Notes: generated by a model not told the origin, from the sequence alone. DNA of 41,308 nucleotides from an uncultured Oscillospiraceae bacterium (GCA_910579545.1 CAJTVI010000014.1:1-41308); one strand, 5' to 3'. Counted from the first letter of the stretch, positions 1 through 8,259 are shown. Numbers and translations: made by a program.

Positions 1-162
1 GCAGTCGGGCCAAGCGCCGCCAGCAGCCCGGCCAAGCGCCGCCAGCAGCCCGGCCAAACGCCGCCAGCAGCCCGGCCAAACGCCGCCAGCAGCCCGGCCA
101 AACGCCGCAGCCGCCCGGCCAAACGCCGCAGCCGCCGGGCCAAACGCCGCAGCCGCCCGGCG
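1..162. repeat. Short tandem repeat array, period 22 then 21 bp
   Basis: The window opens inside an array whose core reads CCCGGCCAAACGCCGC. Repeat starts fall at 11, 33, 55, 77 and 99 (22-bp steps) and then at 120 and 141 (21-bp steps), where the CCAGCAG segment shortens to CAG. The 22-bp period breaks any reading frame, so the array is probably not coding. The left end lies outside the window. Confidence 0.85.
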
Positions 163-183
163 CGGGGGCACCCGTCTTCAAAC

Positions 184-228
184 AAAAACCCCGCGGGAAG
201 GGGGCGAATATGCTCTCTTCCCGCGGGG
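184..228 (-). terminator. Rho-independent terminator after the MsmK-type ATPase gene
   Basis: A 12-bp perfect stem (189-200 with 217-228, CCCCGCGGGAAG type) with a 16-nt loop is followed on the minus strand by TTTTTG. It lies about 40 bp past the stop of the ATPase gene and closes the leftward mannan operon. Confidence 0.9.
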
Positions 229-269
229 GTGCTTGCCGGAGAAAGCGGGTCGTGCTTTAAAGGTACGGC

Positions 270-1460
270 TTAGAACTCGAGGTTCTTGCCTTCCTTGTCA
301 AACACATGGCAGACGTTGCCAGAGAAGTTGAACTTGATCTGGGCGCCGCGGCCAAAGGTTTCCTTGTGGTTGCCCGAGAGGTCCATGGTGGGAACGATGA
401 TCACGACGTCGCGGCCCATCGCATTGGCATGCAGGTGGACCTCGCTGCCCATCATTTCGCTCACGTCCACGGTGGCGGCAATGGTGTTGGCACTGTCGCT
501 CAGGGTGATGTGGCTGGGACGCACACCAAGGGTGATGTCCTGCCCGGCCACATTCTTGGCGGCCAGGGCCTTCTGCTTTTCGTCAGAAAGCTCGACCTGG
601 ATGCCGCCCACCTCCACGGCGTACTTGCCGCCATTGTTGACCAGCTTGGCGTCGAAGAAGTTCATCTGCGGGGTGCCGATGAAACCGGCCACAAAGAGGT
701 TCGCGGGATGATCAAAGACCTGCTGCGGGGTGCCGATCTGCTGGATGAAGCCGTCCTTCATGATGACGATGCGATCGCCCAGGGTCATAGCCTCGGTCTG
801 GTCGTGGGTAACATACATGAAGGTGGTGTCGATCTTCTGGCGCAGCTTGATGATCTCGGCACGCATCTGGTTGCGGAGCTTGGCATCCAGGTTGGAGAGG
901 GGTTCGTCCATCAGCAGCACCTTGGGCTCACGCACGATGGCGCGGCCGATGGCAACACGCTGACGCTGACCGCCGGACAGCGCCTTGGGCTTGCGGTCGA
1001 GGTACTGGGTGATGTCCAGGATCTCGGCGGCTTCCTTTACGCGCTTGTCGATCTCGTCCTTGGGTACCTTGCGCAGGGTCAGGGGGAAGGCCATGTTCTC
1101 ATAGACGGTCATGTGGGGGTACAGCGCGTAGCTCTGGAAAACCATCGCGATGTCGCGGTCTTTCGGCTCAACATCGTTCATCAGTTTGCCGTCGATGTAC
1201 AGCTCGCCCTCGCTGATCTCCTCCAGGCCAGCCACCATACGCAGGGTGGTGGATTTGCCGCAGCCGGAAGGGCCGACTAAGACGATGAATTCCTTGTCCG
1301 CGATGTCCAGGCTGAACTGCTGCACGGCAACGACGCCACGGTCGGTAACCTGCAGGTTGTTCTTCTTTTCAGGCGCGGCGGCCTTCTTTTTCTTGGCCTT
1401 CTTCTCGTCGGCGCTGTGGGGGTAGATCTTCATGATCTTCTTGAGGCTCAAAGTTGCCAT
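270..1460 (-). CDS. msmK: Sugar ABC transporter ATP-binding protein, MsmK/UgpC type
   Basis: This is the energising ATPase for a carbohydrate importer, acting on the cytoplasmic face. Visible motifs are Walker A GPSGCGKST at residues 63-71, signature LSGGQ at 162-166, Walker B VLLMDEP at 182-188, an H-loop THD near 220, and a C-terminal TOBE-type region. The length of 396 residues fits the family. A Lys/Ala-rich insert at residues 17-35 precedes Walker A. The start MATLSLKK is chosen by homology to the family. The frame stays open 49 codons further upstream, but that extension resembles no ATPase N-terminus. No good ribosome binding site precedes the chosen start; an AGGAGG lies 123 nt upstream instead. 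The permeases it probably serves are 7 kb upstream in the same operon. MsmK-type ATPases often serve several importers. Confidence 0.93.
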   Translation of the reverse strand: MATLSLKKIMKIYPHSADEKKAKKKKAAAPEKKNNLQVTDRGVVAVQQFSLDIADKEFIVLVGPSGCGKSTTLRMVAGLEEISEGELYIDGKLMNDVEPKDRDIAMVFQSYALYPHMTVYENMAFPLTLRKVPKDEIDKRVKEAAEILDITQYLDRKPKALSGGQRQRVAIGRAIVREPKVLLMDEPLSNLDAKLRNQMRAEIIKLRQKIDTTFMYVTHDQTEAMTLGDRIVIMKDGFIQQIGTPQQVFDHPANLFVAGFIGTPQMNFFDAKLVNNGGKYAVEVGGIQVELSDEKQKALAAKNVAGQDITLGVRPSHITLSDSANTIAATVDVSEMMGSEVHLHANAMGRDVVIIVPTMDLSGNHKETFGRGAQIKFNFSGNVCHVFDKEGKNLEF

Positions 1461-1871
1461 GGCATACCGGCTTTGATGGGACGGCCTCCGCCATTCCCAC
1501 CTCATTTTGGGGGGCAGGCCCCCGAAAACATTACGACAGGTCTCCACACTGCCGCACCGCAAGCCGTAAGCGGTTTGGTTATCCTCCTTTTGTCGGTGCC
1601 CGCGCACTATCGTCTGCTGCGGCCCTTTTTACAGGCCCCGGCCCCCGGCCGGCCTCCGGCAACCCGCCGGACCGGCGCCCTTTCAAAAGCCGCCCTTGAA
1701 AACGATGGAGTAGTGCGCAGACCCGCAGTTTTATCCGCGCCTTTTTGCAAAGGTCGCGTGGTTTGGAAAAGCGGCAAAAAACGCCGCAATGCCAACAGGT
1801 AAAAAGGCGCCCGGGCCTTGTTTTTGCCCGCAGGCTTATCCCTGCCCGGAGACTTATTCCTGCCCAGGGGC
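1461..1871 (-). other. Gene-free leader region upstream of the MsmK-type ATPase
   Basis: This 410-bp gap has no convincing gene. On the minus strand it holds a perfect AGGAGG at 1583-1588, a hairpin at 1505-1528 (TTTT/AAAA plus GGGGG/CCCCC arms), and a weak stem-loop at 1771-1787 followed by T4 that could end the yesL transcript. I see no convincing promoter. Confidence 0.5.
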
Positions 1872-1900
1872 TTATCCCTGGCCGGGGGCTTTGCCCTCTT
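1835..1900. repeat. 18-bp tandem repeat at the 3' end of the YesL-like gene
   Basis: Units beginning CTTATCCCTGCC start at 1835, 1853, 1871 and, degenerate, 1889. Because 18 bp is six codons, the TAA stop of the leftward gene (1872-1874) is repeated in frame at 1854-1856 and 1836-1838. Confidence 0.8.
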
Positions 1901-2669
1901 CGGGGCCCTCCGGTTCGCCGGCGGCCCGCCGGGCCAAGGTCTCCTCGATCGAAAAGCTCTGGTCCAGCCCCGGGTAGATCAGCACCAGCGCCGGCACCGC
2001 CGGCAGCCAGAGGTTTACAAGGGGCAAAAGGGTGGCCGAGAGGGGGAAAAACCGCAGCACCAAAAACCCGTACACCCCAAGGCAGGCAAGCCCGCCCAGG
2101 CTGCGGGGCAGCTGGGCCAAAAACAGCAGCGCCGCGTTTTTAAAAAGCTGCCAAAGGGGCAGTTCCATCAAGGCCACCTGGGGCCAGACGTAAAGCGAAA
2201 GGCTCAGGGTGACCACCAGCCCGGCCATCAGCATCCCGCCGGTCACGCCGGTGATCCCCAGCGCCCCCGCGTGCAGGATAAAAAACAGCTGCAGGGCAAG
2301 CAGCACCCCCAGCACGGCGCCGGGCAAAAGGGCCTCTTTGGCGTTGCGCTTCCAGGCGCGGCAGTAGGTGTGCCACCAAAAGCCCGGCTCGTCCCGCAAG
2401 GCCCGCAGGATGGTGTCGGCCAGGCCGCACAGCTGCGGGCCGGCCAGCGCCCCGCCCGCAAGGCCGGCTATCAGCGCAAACAGCAGCGCGTGGCTTACCA
2501 GCGCAAGGCCCAGCAGCAGCAAAAAGGGCAGCGCGCCCAAAAGCGCCAGCAGCCCGGCGCGGAAAAAATCCCACCAGTCGCGGCCTAAAAGCTCAAACAG
2601 CCGGGCGAACCCGCGCTTTTTGGGCAGAGGCTGCGCGGGCGCACGGTCGTAATTGGGGAAAAAGCCCAT
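1872..2669 (-). CDS. YesL/DUF624-family membrane protein
   Basis: This is an integral membrane protein of 265 residues with about five hydrophobic segments (roughly residues 38-60, 62-85, 115-135, 140-165 and 180-235). The N-terminal FELLGRDWWDFFRAGLLALLG region and the WxxYCRAWKRN loop resemble YesL (DUF624) proteins, which commonly sit in carbohydrate ABC-transporter operons and have no established biochemical role. The start has a strong ribosome binding site (AAGGAGG, about 8 nt upstream of ATG). The acidic, Pro/Gly-rich C-terminal tail (EPEGPEEGKAPGQG) runs into an 18-bp repeat. It lies between a membrane-anchored protein and the transporter ATPase, so a helper role in uptake is plausible but inferred. 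Confidence 0.8.
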   Translation of the reverse strand: MGFFPNYDRAPAQPLPKKRGFARLFELLGRDWWDFFRAGLLALLGALPFLLLLGLALVSHALLFALIAGLAGGALAGPQLCGLADTILRALRDEPGFWWHTYCRAWKRNAKEALLPGAVLGVLLALQLFFILHAGALGITGVTGGMLMAGLVVTLSLSLYVWPQVALMELPLWQLFKNAALLFLAQLPRSLGGLACLGVYGFLVLRFFPLSATLLPLVNLWLPAVPALVLIYPGLDQSFSIEETLARRAAGEPEGPEEGKAPGQG

Positions 2670-2812
2670 CCTGCGCCCTCCTTATATAAGGTGTTGGGAT
2701 CGTAAAGATCGCTGCAAGCGCCCGGCGGCGCTTTTTGCACCGCGCGCCCGGCGGCGCAAAAACGGCAAAGGCCCTAAACGCAGCGCCCCGGCGGCAGAGA
2801 ACAAAGCGGGGG

Positions 2813-3460
2813 TCAGTTTGGGTAAAGGGCCTGCCACAGGGCGTCCGCCCCGGCAAAATCCGCCCCGTCGCCGTCGATGCGCCGGCCCAGCCAGAGGCTG
2901 CCGGCATCCAGCCCGGCCAGCCGCAGCCCCGCCAGCGCCGGGCTCTCGGCCAGGGGGCGGGCCATCCTCTGCCAGTCCGCGGCGGTATCGGGCGGCTCGC
3001 TGCCGTCCAGATAGCGCAGCGCGTGGTGCGCGGCCTGAAAGGCGGCCGGGTCGTCCAGCAAAAACAGCCCGCTCTGGCAGGTGTAAAAATCCGCGTTCAG
3101 CTTTTCCAGGCTGGTGGCCAGCAGGGCGGCGGACATCTCGTCCAGCCCGGCCGCATCGTACTGCAGCGGGATGAGGTTGAGGGTTACCAAAACCTGCCCG
3201 TCGCCGTTGGTATCCTGCGCCGCCGCCGTCAGGGCCGCAAGCAGGGCGGCCTCCTCCTCAGGCGGGAGGGCGCAGCGGGTCACCACGGCCACCGAGCAGT
3301 CCGGCTCAAGGCGGGTCAGGTGATCCCACGCGATCCGGCCCAGAGTCAGCAGGGCCGCAAGGCCCAGCAGCACCCAAAACCAGTGGTAGTGCCACCAGTT
3401 GGCCCGCCGCTGGGCGGGGGTCATGGCGGGCATCTCGCGGGGGGCGGGCTTATGGCTCAT
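2813..3460 (-). CDS. Membrane-anchored protein of unknown function
   Basis: I do not recognise a named family. The 215-residue product has a short cytoplasmic N-terminus, one membrane segment around residues 25-45 (WFWVLLGLAALLTLGRIAW), and an extracytoplasmic domain of about 165 residues. That domain carries a DTNGDG motif, a calcium-loop-like sequence, so metal binding is possible. The start MSHKPAPREM is preferred because a purine-rich AAAGGCGGGGG lies just upstream; the frame is open 26 codons further. It is codirectional with the YesL-like gene 143 bp downstream and with manA 98 bp upstream, so it is probably part of the mannan operon. Confidence 0.7.
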   Translation of the reverse strand: MSHKPAPREMPAMTPAQRRANWWHYHWFWVLLGLAALLTLGRIAWDHLTRLEPDCSVAVVTRCALPPEEEAALLAALTAAAQDTNGDGQVLVTLNLIPLQYDAAGLDEMSAALLATSLEKLNADFYTCQSGLFLLDDPAAFQAAHHALRYLDGSEPPDTAADWQRMARPLAESPALAGLRLAGLDAGSLWLGRRIDGDGADFAGADALWQALYPN

Positions 3461-3558
3461 GGCGCCCCCGCCTTTCCATCCCGCGTGGGCGGCCAGGGCC
3501 CTGCCCCGCAAAAACGGGTACACAAAACAAACACCCACAGGATGTCATCTTCATTGTA

Positions 3559-4512
3559 TCATATCCCCGCCGGATTTTCCATGGGATCCTGCACAAAAAT
3601 CGCAAGCATTTTGCAGGCACCTTCCACAAGGTACCGGCCGCTGCCCGCCGGCAAAAAGAAGCAGCTGCCGGGGGCAACCGGCTGTTCCTCGCCGCCGCAG
3701 GCAAGGCTGCCCTGCCCCTCAACGGCCAAAAGGGCCAAAAAGCTGTCCGGCCCGCACTCGCCCTCAAAGGGGCCGGTGCGCAGGTCGGTGGTAAAATACC
3801 GGCAGCTGCCCAGATGCGGCCCAAACTCCATGCGGGGGGCCGGGCCGCAGTGGGTCACCTCCAGCGCCTTTTGGATGTGCAGGGCGCGGGGCTTGCCGTC
3901 CGCTCCCAGCCGGCCGTAATCATACACCCGGTAGGTGACGTTGGAGTTTTGCTGAACCTCCGCGATCACCATCCCCGCGCCGATGGCATGCAGGGTACCG
4001 GCCGGGATAAAAAAGACGTCGCCGGGCTTTACCGGGGCCTTGTGCAGCAGGCTGGTAAGGCTGCCGTCCTGGATGCTTTGGGCAAACTCCTGCCGCGAGA
4101 CCTCCCGCTCAAAGCCGTAATAGAGAAAGGCCCCCGGCTCGGCGGCCAGCACCACCCACATCTCGGTTTTGCCGTACTGCCCTTCTTCCCGCAGGGCGTA
4201 CTCGTCCGAGGGGTGCACCTGCACCGAGAGGCTCTGTTCGGCGTCGATCAGCTTGACCAGCAGCGGGAACTGCGCAAACCCGGCGCAGTTTTTGCCCAGC
4301 GCGGCCGGGCCGGCCTCGGCCAGGTATTGGGGCAGGGTGCGGCCGGCATAGGGCCCGTTTGCCAGCACGGACGGCCCGTCCGGGTGGCAGGAGAGCACCC
4401 AGGCCTCGGCCAGCGGGTCCAGGTCGCTGGCGACCCCAAACTCCTCCCGCAGGCGGCGGTGCCCCCCCCAGAGGTAATCCTTGCAGGCGGGAACAAGACG
4501 ATAGGCCGGCAT
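3559..4512 (-). CDS. manA: Mannose-6-phosphate isomerase, class I
   Basis: The enzyme interconverts mannose-6-phosphate and fructose-6-phosphate in the cytosol, using a metal ion, normally zinc. At 317 residues it matches short Firmicute ManA proteins. Putative metal ligands are visible: Q98 and H100 in SVQVHPSDEYA, E117 in KTEMWVV, and H175 in PAGTLHAIG. The upstream region carries its own promoter-like sequence (4646-4674) and two GC-rich hairpins. The ribosome binding site is modest (AAAGGG). In this locus it would be the last step, bringing mannose-1-phosphate-derived mannose-6-phosphate into glycolysis. Confidence 0.95.
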   Translation of the reverse strand: MPAYRLVPACKDYLWGGHRRLREEFGVASDLDPLAEAWVLSCHPDGPSVLANGPYAGRTLPQYLAEAGPAALGKNCAGFAQFPLLVKLIDAEQSLSVQVHPSDEYALREEGQYGKTEMWVVLAAEPGAFLYYGFEREVSRQEFAQSIQDGSLTSLLHKAPVKPGDVFFIPAGTLHAIGAGMVIAEVQQNSNVTYRVYDYGRLGADGKPRALHIQKALEVTHCGPAPRMEFGPHLGSCRYFTTDLRTGPFEGECGPDSFLALLAVEGQGSLACGGEEQPVAPGSCFFLPAGSGRYLVEGACKMLAIFVQDPMENPAGI

Positions 4513-4574
4513 ACAAACACCCTTTCTTTCTTGCCGCGCCCGGCGGGGCGCAGGATATTCCGCCGCCCGCCCGG

Positions 4575-4631
4575 CAAAAATGCGGCGGGCAGGCGGCCAA
4601 AGCGGCGGCGTTTTCTTGCGGAACCGCCGCT
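4575..4631 (-). promoter_or_regulatory. Two GC-rich hairpins in the manA leader
   Basis: The first, reading leftward, pairs AGCGGCGG with CCGCCGCT (4601-4608 with 4624-4631). The second pairs GCCCGCC with GGCGGGC around an AAAAAT loop near 4575-4597. Neither is followed by a clear T-run on the minus strand, so RNA stabilisation or attenuation is more likely than full termination. Confidence 0.5.
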
Positions 4632-4645
4632 AAAGGGTTTCCCCT

Positions 4646-4674
4646 ATTATACTGTGTTACGCCTTGTTTTGCAA
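4646..4674 (-). promoter_or_regulatory. Promoter for manA inside the end of the GH130_1 gene
   Basis: On the minus strand TTGCAA (4669-4674), a 17-bp spacer and a perfect TATAAT (4646-4651) overlap the GH130_1 stop codon. Transcription would begin near 4639, giving a leader of about 127 nt. This could let manA and downstream genes be expressed apart from the mannan operon. Confidence 0.7.
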
Positions 4675-5847
4675 AAAGGCCAGATTCTTTTGCACAAGCT
4701 CCGCCCTCTGCTTTACGCAGTCCGCGCTGCGCAGGGGGTCGGCGGGGGTGTGGAGGGCATAGTCCACCATCCGGTCGATCGTGGTGGAGGCCACATGCAG
4801 CCGGGTGTCGCAGGAGGCGTAATAGATGTAGAGGCTGCCGTCGTCGTCCAAAATCGCCCCATTGGTAAACACCACATTGCTCACGTCCCCCACCCGCTCA
4901 GCGCCATATGGGGCGATCAAAAAGCCCCCGGGCTCCGCGATCACCCGGGCCGGGTCGTCCAGCGCGGTCATAAACACATACACCACGTACCGCAGCCCGG
5001 CCGCGGTGTTGCGCACCCCGTGCGCAATGTGCAGCCAGCCCGCGTCGGTGCGGATCGGCACCGCGCCCGCCCCGTTCTTTACCTCGGTGATCGTGTGGTA
5101 CTTGCGCCGGCTCGTGATCCGCTCCTCCCCGATCACCGCATGGGTAATGTCCTCACACAGGCCAAACCCGATCCCGCCGCCCGAGCCGGTGTCTATAAAC
5201 CCGTCCATCGGGCGGGTGTAAAAGGCGTATTGGCCGTTCACAAACTCCGGCAGCAGGCAGACGTTGCGCTGCTGCGGGCTCTGCTTGGTTACAAGGTTCG
5301 GCAGCCGCTCCCAGCTTACAAGGTCCTTTGTCCGCACGATCCCCGCCGCCGCCACCGCCGCCGAGAGGTCGGGGTTCTCCGGGTCCTTGCTCTCGGAGCA
5401 GAAGATCCCGTAGATCCAGCCGTCCTCGTGCTTGGTCAGCCGCATGTCGTAGACGTTGGTCTCCTCCGGGCAGGTGTCCGGCAATACCACCGGCATGTCC
5501 CAGAACCGGAAGCCCTCGGTGGGGCTTTCGCTCTCGGCCACCGCAAAAAAGCTCTTGCGGTCCGAGCCCTCGCACCGGGCCACCAGATAGTACTTCCCGT
5601 TCAGTTTAATGGCGCCCGCGTTGAAGACCGCGTTCACCCCCAGCCGCTCCATAAAGTGGGGGTTGGTCTTGGGGTCAAGGTCGTACCGCCAGACCAGCGG
5701 CGCGTGGCGCCGGGTCAGCACCGGGTGCTGCCAGCGGGTGTAGATGCCGTTGTAGCCCCCGGCCGGCCGGTTGGGCCGGGTGATGAGCGCCTCGTACCGG
5801 GCGTTCTCCCGCGCAAAGGCGGCGTCAAAGGATTCAAACAAGCACAT
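4657..5847 (-). CDS. GH130_1 4-O-beta-D-mannosyl-D-glucose phosphorylase
   Basis: The enzyme phosphorolyses beta-1,4-mannosyl-glucose to alpha-mannose-1-phosphate and glucose (family activity EC 2.4.1.281). Strong GH130_1 landmarks are HPVLTRRHAPLVWRYDLDP (41-59), NAVFNAGAIK (72-81), NVYDMRL with the putative proton-donor Asp134, RNVCLLPEFVNGQYAFYTRP, the GSGGGIGFG segment and HGVRNTAAGLRY. The 396-residue length is typical and there is no signal peptide, so it acts in the cytosol. The gene overlaps the upstream epimerase gene by 14 bp and has AGGAGGGA before its ATG, which suggests translational coupling. The partner epimerase would supply the mannosyl-glucose. Confidence 0.95.
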   Translation of the reverse strand: MCLFESFDAAFARENARYEALITRPNRPAGGYNGIYTRWQHPVLTRRHAPLVWRYDLDPKTNPHFMERLGVNAVFNAGAIKLNGKYYLVARCEGSDRKSFFAVAESESPTEGFRFWDMPVVLPDTCPEETNVYDMRLTKHEDGWIYGIFCSESKDPENPDLSAAVAAAGIVRTKDLVSWERLPNLVTKQSPQQRNVCLLPEFVNGQYAFYTRPMDGFIDTGSGGGIGFGLCEDITHAVIGEERITSRRKYHTITEVKNGAGAVPIRTDAGWLHIAHGVRNTAAGLRYVVYVFMTALDDPARVIAEPGGFLIAPYGAERVGDVSNVVFTNGAILDDDGSLYIYYASCDTRLHVASTTIDRMVDYALHTPADPLRSADCVKQRAELVQKNLAFLQNKA

Positions 5848-7012
5848 CCGGATCCCTCCTCATCAGTTCCATGCACATGCGCCCGTTGTGGTAGGGGCAC
5901 TTCCAGGGCTCGACCATCGGCTTTTGCGGGTCGGGCAGGCCGCGTTCGTCCAGCCGCCAGAACCACTCGCCGCAGCGCGGGTCCACCAACCTTTGGGTAA
6001 TGTACCGCCAGAGCGCGGCGGCGGCGTCCCGGTAGTCGGTGCGGGCGGGCTGCTTTTGCCAGGCGTTCACAAAGCCCAGCAGCGCCTCGGCCTGCACCCA
6101 CCAGATGCGGTGGGCGTCCACCACCCCGCGTTCGCACTCGTTGGCAAGCGAGCCGTTAAAGGCCGCGTGCAGCACGCTGTCGGCCAGCTCGCTGTTGATA
6201 CCGGCGATCTTTGCGGTCAGGGCTTTGTCGCCCAGCAAACCGCAGCCCCAGTCGATCAGCCAGCTGGATTCGATGTCGTGGCCATAGCTGGTCAGGTCGA
6301 TCAGGCTGTTGTATTCCTGGTCAAAGAATACCCGCTGCCGCCGCAGGGCCGGGTCGTAGATCTTGTCGGCATAGATGCCCAGGATGCGCCGCAAAGCCGT
6401 GGCCACCTCCGGGTCCGGCGCGGCCTGGTACAGCCCGGCGTACCCCTCAAACACATGCAGAAGGGTGTTCATGGTGCGGGCGGCCAGCACCCCATTTTCG
6501 CTCAGCTTTTCGTTCGAGGCCGGTTTGAAATCCCGGGTAAAGGCCTCGAGGTATCCGCCCTCGTCGGTGCAGCGGGCCTCGATCAGGCGGAAAAGCCCCT
6601 GGGCGGTTTCCAGCGCCTTTGCCTCCCCGGTCAGCCGGCAGTAGGCCGAGAGGGCGTAGACGGCAAAGGCCTGGTTGTAGGTGTGCTTGGTGTCGTCCAG
6701 GGGCTTGCCGTTATAGGTCAGGGACCAGTACACCCCGCCGTATGCCGGGTCCAGGCAGTTTTGCAGCAAAAAGCGGAAGGCGTGGCGGGCATACGGCACA
6801 AGGGCTTCATCGCCGGTGGCCATGGCCGCCTCGCTGAAAAACCAGAGGATGCGGCTGTTGAGGATGCAGCCCTTTTCGGCCCGCCTGTCCAGGGCCAGGT
6901 CATGGCCCATATAGCCGATGTAGCCGCCGTATTCCTCGTCCCGCAGCTTCTGCCAAAAGGGCAGCAGCTGGCCGGTGAGCATCTCCCGTGCGGCCTGCGC
7001 GATCCGCGGCAT
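5834..7012 (-). CDS. Cellobiose 2-epimerase / N-acylglucosamine 2-epimerase family enzyme
   Basis: In mannan loci this enzyme epimerises the reducing-end mannose of mannobiose to glucose, producing mannosyl-glucose for GH130_1. The 392-residue product has the alpha/alpha-barrel pattern of the AGE superfamily, with landmarks YWSLTYNGKPLDDTKHTYNQAF, SYGHDIESSWL, HRIWWVQAEAL and the C-terminal WKCPYHNGRMCMEL, whose histidines are the family's usual catalytic and binding residues. The start MPRIAQAAREML is chosen because AAAGGAGG lies 7 nt upstream; the open frame extends 47 codons further without family similarity. It overlaps the GH130_1 start by 14 bp. N-acylglucosamine 2-epimerase activity is the alternative but fits the context less well. 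Confidence 0.93.
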   Translation of the reverse strand: MPRIAQAAREMLTGQLLPFWQKLRDEEYGGYIGYMGHDLALDRRAEKGCILNSRILWFFSEAAMATGDEALVPYARHAFRFLLQNCLDPAYGGVYWSLTYNGKPLDDTKHTYNQAFAVYALSAYCRLTGEAKALETAQGLFRLIEARCTDEGGYLEAFTRDFKPASNEKLSENGVLAARTMNTLLHVFEGYAGLYQAAPDPEVATALRRILGIYADKIYDPALRRQRVFFDQEYNSLIDLTSYGHDIESSWLIDWGCGLLGDKALTAKIAGINSELADSVLHAAFNGSLANECERGVVDAHRIWWVQAEALLGFVNAWQKQPARTDYRDAAAALWRYITQRLVDPRCGEWFWRLDERGLPDPQKPMVEPWKCPYHNGRMCMELMRRDPDVLV

Positions 7013-7107
7013 GGGGCACGCCTCCTTTTTTGTCAATGAGATTTCCTGTTTGTATAAAAAGCGCAAGGGATAACAAAATCGAGAAGAAAAGCGCCTTGTT
7101 TTCAAGC

Positions 7108-7179
7108 AAAAGGGCGCGGGGACAGGGGAGGGGCAGATGGCTAAAAATGGCATTAGTGTGCCGCCCGCTCCCCGCGCCC
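7108..7179 (-). terminator. Hairpin with T-run between the GH130_2 and epimerase genes
   Basis: A perfect 10-bp stem (7112-7121 with 7170-7179, GGGCGCGGGG/CCCCGCGCCC) encloses a 48-nt loop and is followed leftward by CTTTTGC. It sits just after the GH130_2 stop. The large loop and short T-run suggest partial termination or protection of the upstream mRNA, since the downstream genes belong to the same pathway. Confidence 0.55.
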
Positions 7180-7189
7180 GGTGAGTGTT

Positions 7190-8209
7190 TTACCTCTTGC
7201 CAAGCTCCCGGTCGGCCTCGGTGGTCTCGCTGTTGGCCTTGATGTACCCGGTCACCTCGTCCACGGTGGTAAAGGCCAGGCCCACATAGCTGTCGGCGCA
7301 GCCGTAGTAGATAGCGATGCGGCCGGTGTCGGCGTCCTGCAGGGTGGCGCAGGGGAAGCAGACGTTGGGCACAAAGCCCCGCTCCTCGTACCACTCCTCG
7401 GGGGTCAGCAAAAAGGTCTTGCAGCGGTAGAGCACCTTGCTGGGCTCCTCCCGGTCGAGGATGGCCCCGCCGATCGAGTACACATACCCGTTGCAGGTGC
7501 CGGTGACCCCGTGGTAAAAGAGCAGCCAGCCGTCGCTGGTCTCGATGGGGGCCGCGCCGCCGCCGATCTTGAGGTTTTCCCACCAGTTGCCGCTCTTGCC
7601 CATAACGTGGCGGTGCTTGCCCCAAAAGGCCATGTCCGGGCTCTGGCTGAGGAAGATGTCCCCAAAGGGGGTGTGGCCGGAGTCGGACGGGCGGGAGAGC
7701 AGGGTGTACAGCCCGTTTACCTTGCGGGGGAAGAGCACCGCGTTGCGGTTGAAGGGCACAAAGGGGCTTTCGATGCGGGTGAAGGTCTTAAAGTCGGTGG
7801 TTTTGGCCATGCCGATCGAGGCGCCGTAGAAGTCCTGGCACCAGATGATGTACCAGACGCCCTCCACCTCCACGAGGCGCGGGTCGTAGGCGTATACCGG
7901 CTGGGCGGGTTGGCCGTCCTCATCCACAAAGGGGATGCGCTCGGGCGAAAAATCCCAGCGGATGCCGTCCGCGCTGCGGCCGAGGTAGATGTAGGGCACG
8001 CCGTTGGTCTGCTCGCCGCGGAAGACCCCCACAAACCCGCCCTCATACGGCACGACGGCGCTGTTGAAGATGCGGGCGACCCCGGGCAGGGGGTTGCGGC
8101 CGATGACCGGGTTTTGGAAATAGCGCCAGAGCGGCAGGCCGCAGCCGGCCGGCTTTTCCTGCCAGGGGATGTTTGGCAGGCTGGGGCAGTAAAGTTTTGT
8201 GTTGCTCAT
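7190..8209 (-). CDS. GH130_2 beta-1,4-manno-oligosaccharide phosphorylase
   Basis: The enzyme releases mannose-1-phosphate from the non-reducing end of beta-1,4-manno-oligosaccharides (family activity EC 2.4.1.319). Landmarks are RYFQNPVIGRNP (29-40), ARIFNSAVVPYEGGFVGVFRGE (45-66), VYAYDPRLVEVEG with putative catalytic Asp109, and WYIIWCQDFYG. The 339-residue length and lack of signal peptide fit cytosolic family members. The ribosome binding site (AGGAAGG) is about 14-18 nt from the ATG, which is long. It follows the transporter permeases across a hairpin-rich 263-bp gap and precedes the epimerase. Confidence 0.95.
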   Translation of the reverse strand: MSNTKLYCPSLPNIPWQEKPAGCGLPLWRYFQNPVIGRNPLPGVARIFNSAVVPYEGGFVGVFRGEQTNGVPYIYLGRSADGIRWDFSPERIPFVDEDGQPAQPVYAYDPRLVEVEGVWYIIWCQDFYGASIGMAKTTDFKTFTRIESPFVPFNRNAVLFPRKVNGLYTLLSRPSDSGHTPFGDIFLSQSPDMAFWGKHRHVMGKSGNWWENLKIGGGAAPIETSDGWLLFYHGVTGTCNGYVYSIGGAILDREEPSKVLYRCKTFLLTPEEWYEERGFVPNVCFPCATLQDADTGRIAIYYGCADSYVGLAFTTVDEVTGYIKANSETTEADRELGKR

Positions 8210-8259
8210 ATCGTGTTAAAACGCACCTTCCTGGCAGTAGCTGCCGTGTTGGGGGGATC

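Noticed and set aside
1..162. CRISPR array
   Set aside because: Units are contiguous 21-22 bp with no unique spacers, and no cas gene is present.
1607..1795. Small minus-strand reading frame in the ATPase leader
   Set aside because: It has no family resemblance and overlaps the weak stem-loop and GC-rich leader.
2715..2765. Terminator between the membrane-anchored protein gene and the YesL-like gene
   Set aside because: Two GCGCCCGGCGGCGC stems are present, but the T-run after one lies on the plus strand, where no gene ends.
3814..6000. Plus-strand open frame of 728 codons
   Set aside because: It lies opposite manA and GH130_1, has no family features, and its composition (Arg/Gly/Pro/His-rich) is that of an antisense frame in GC-rich DNA.
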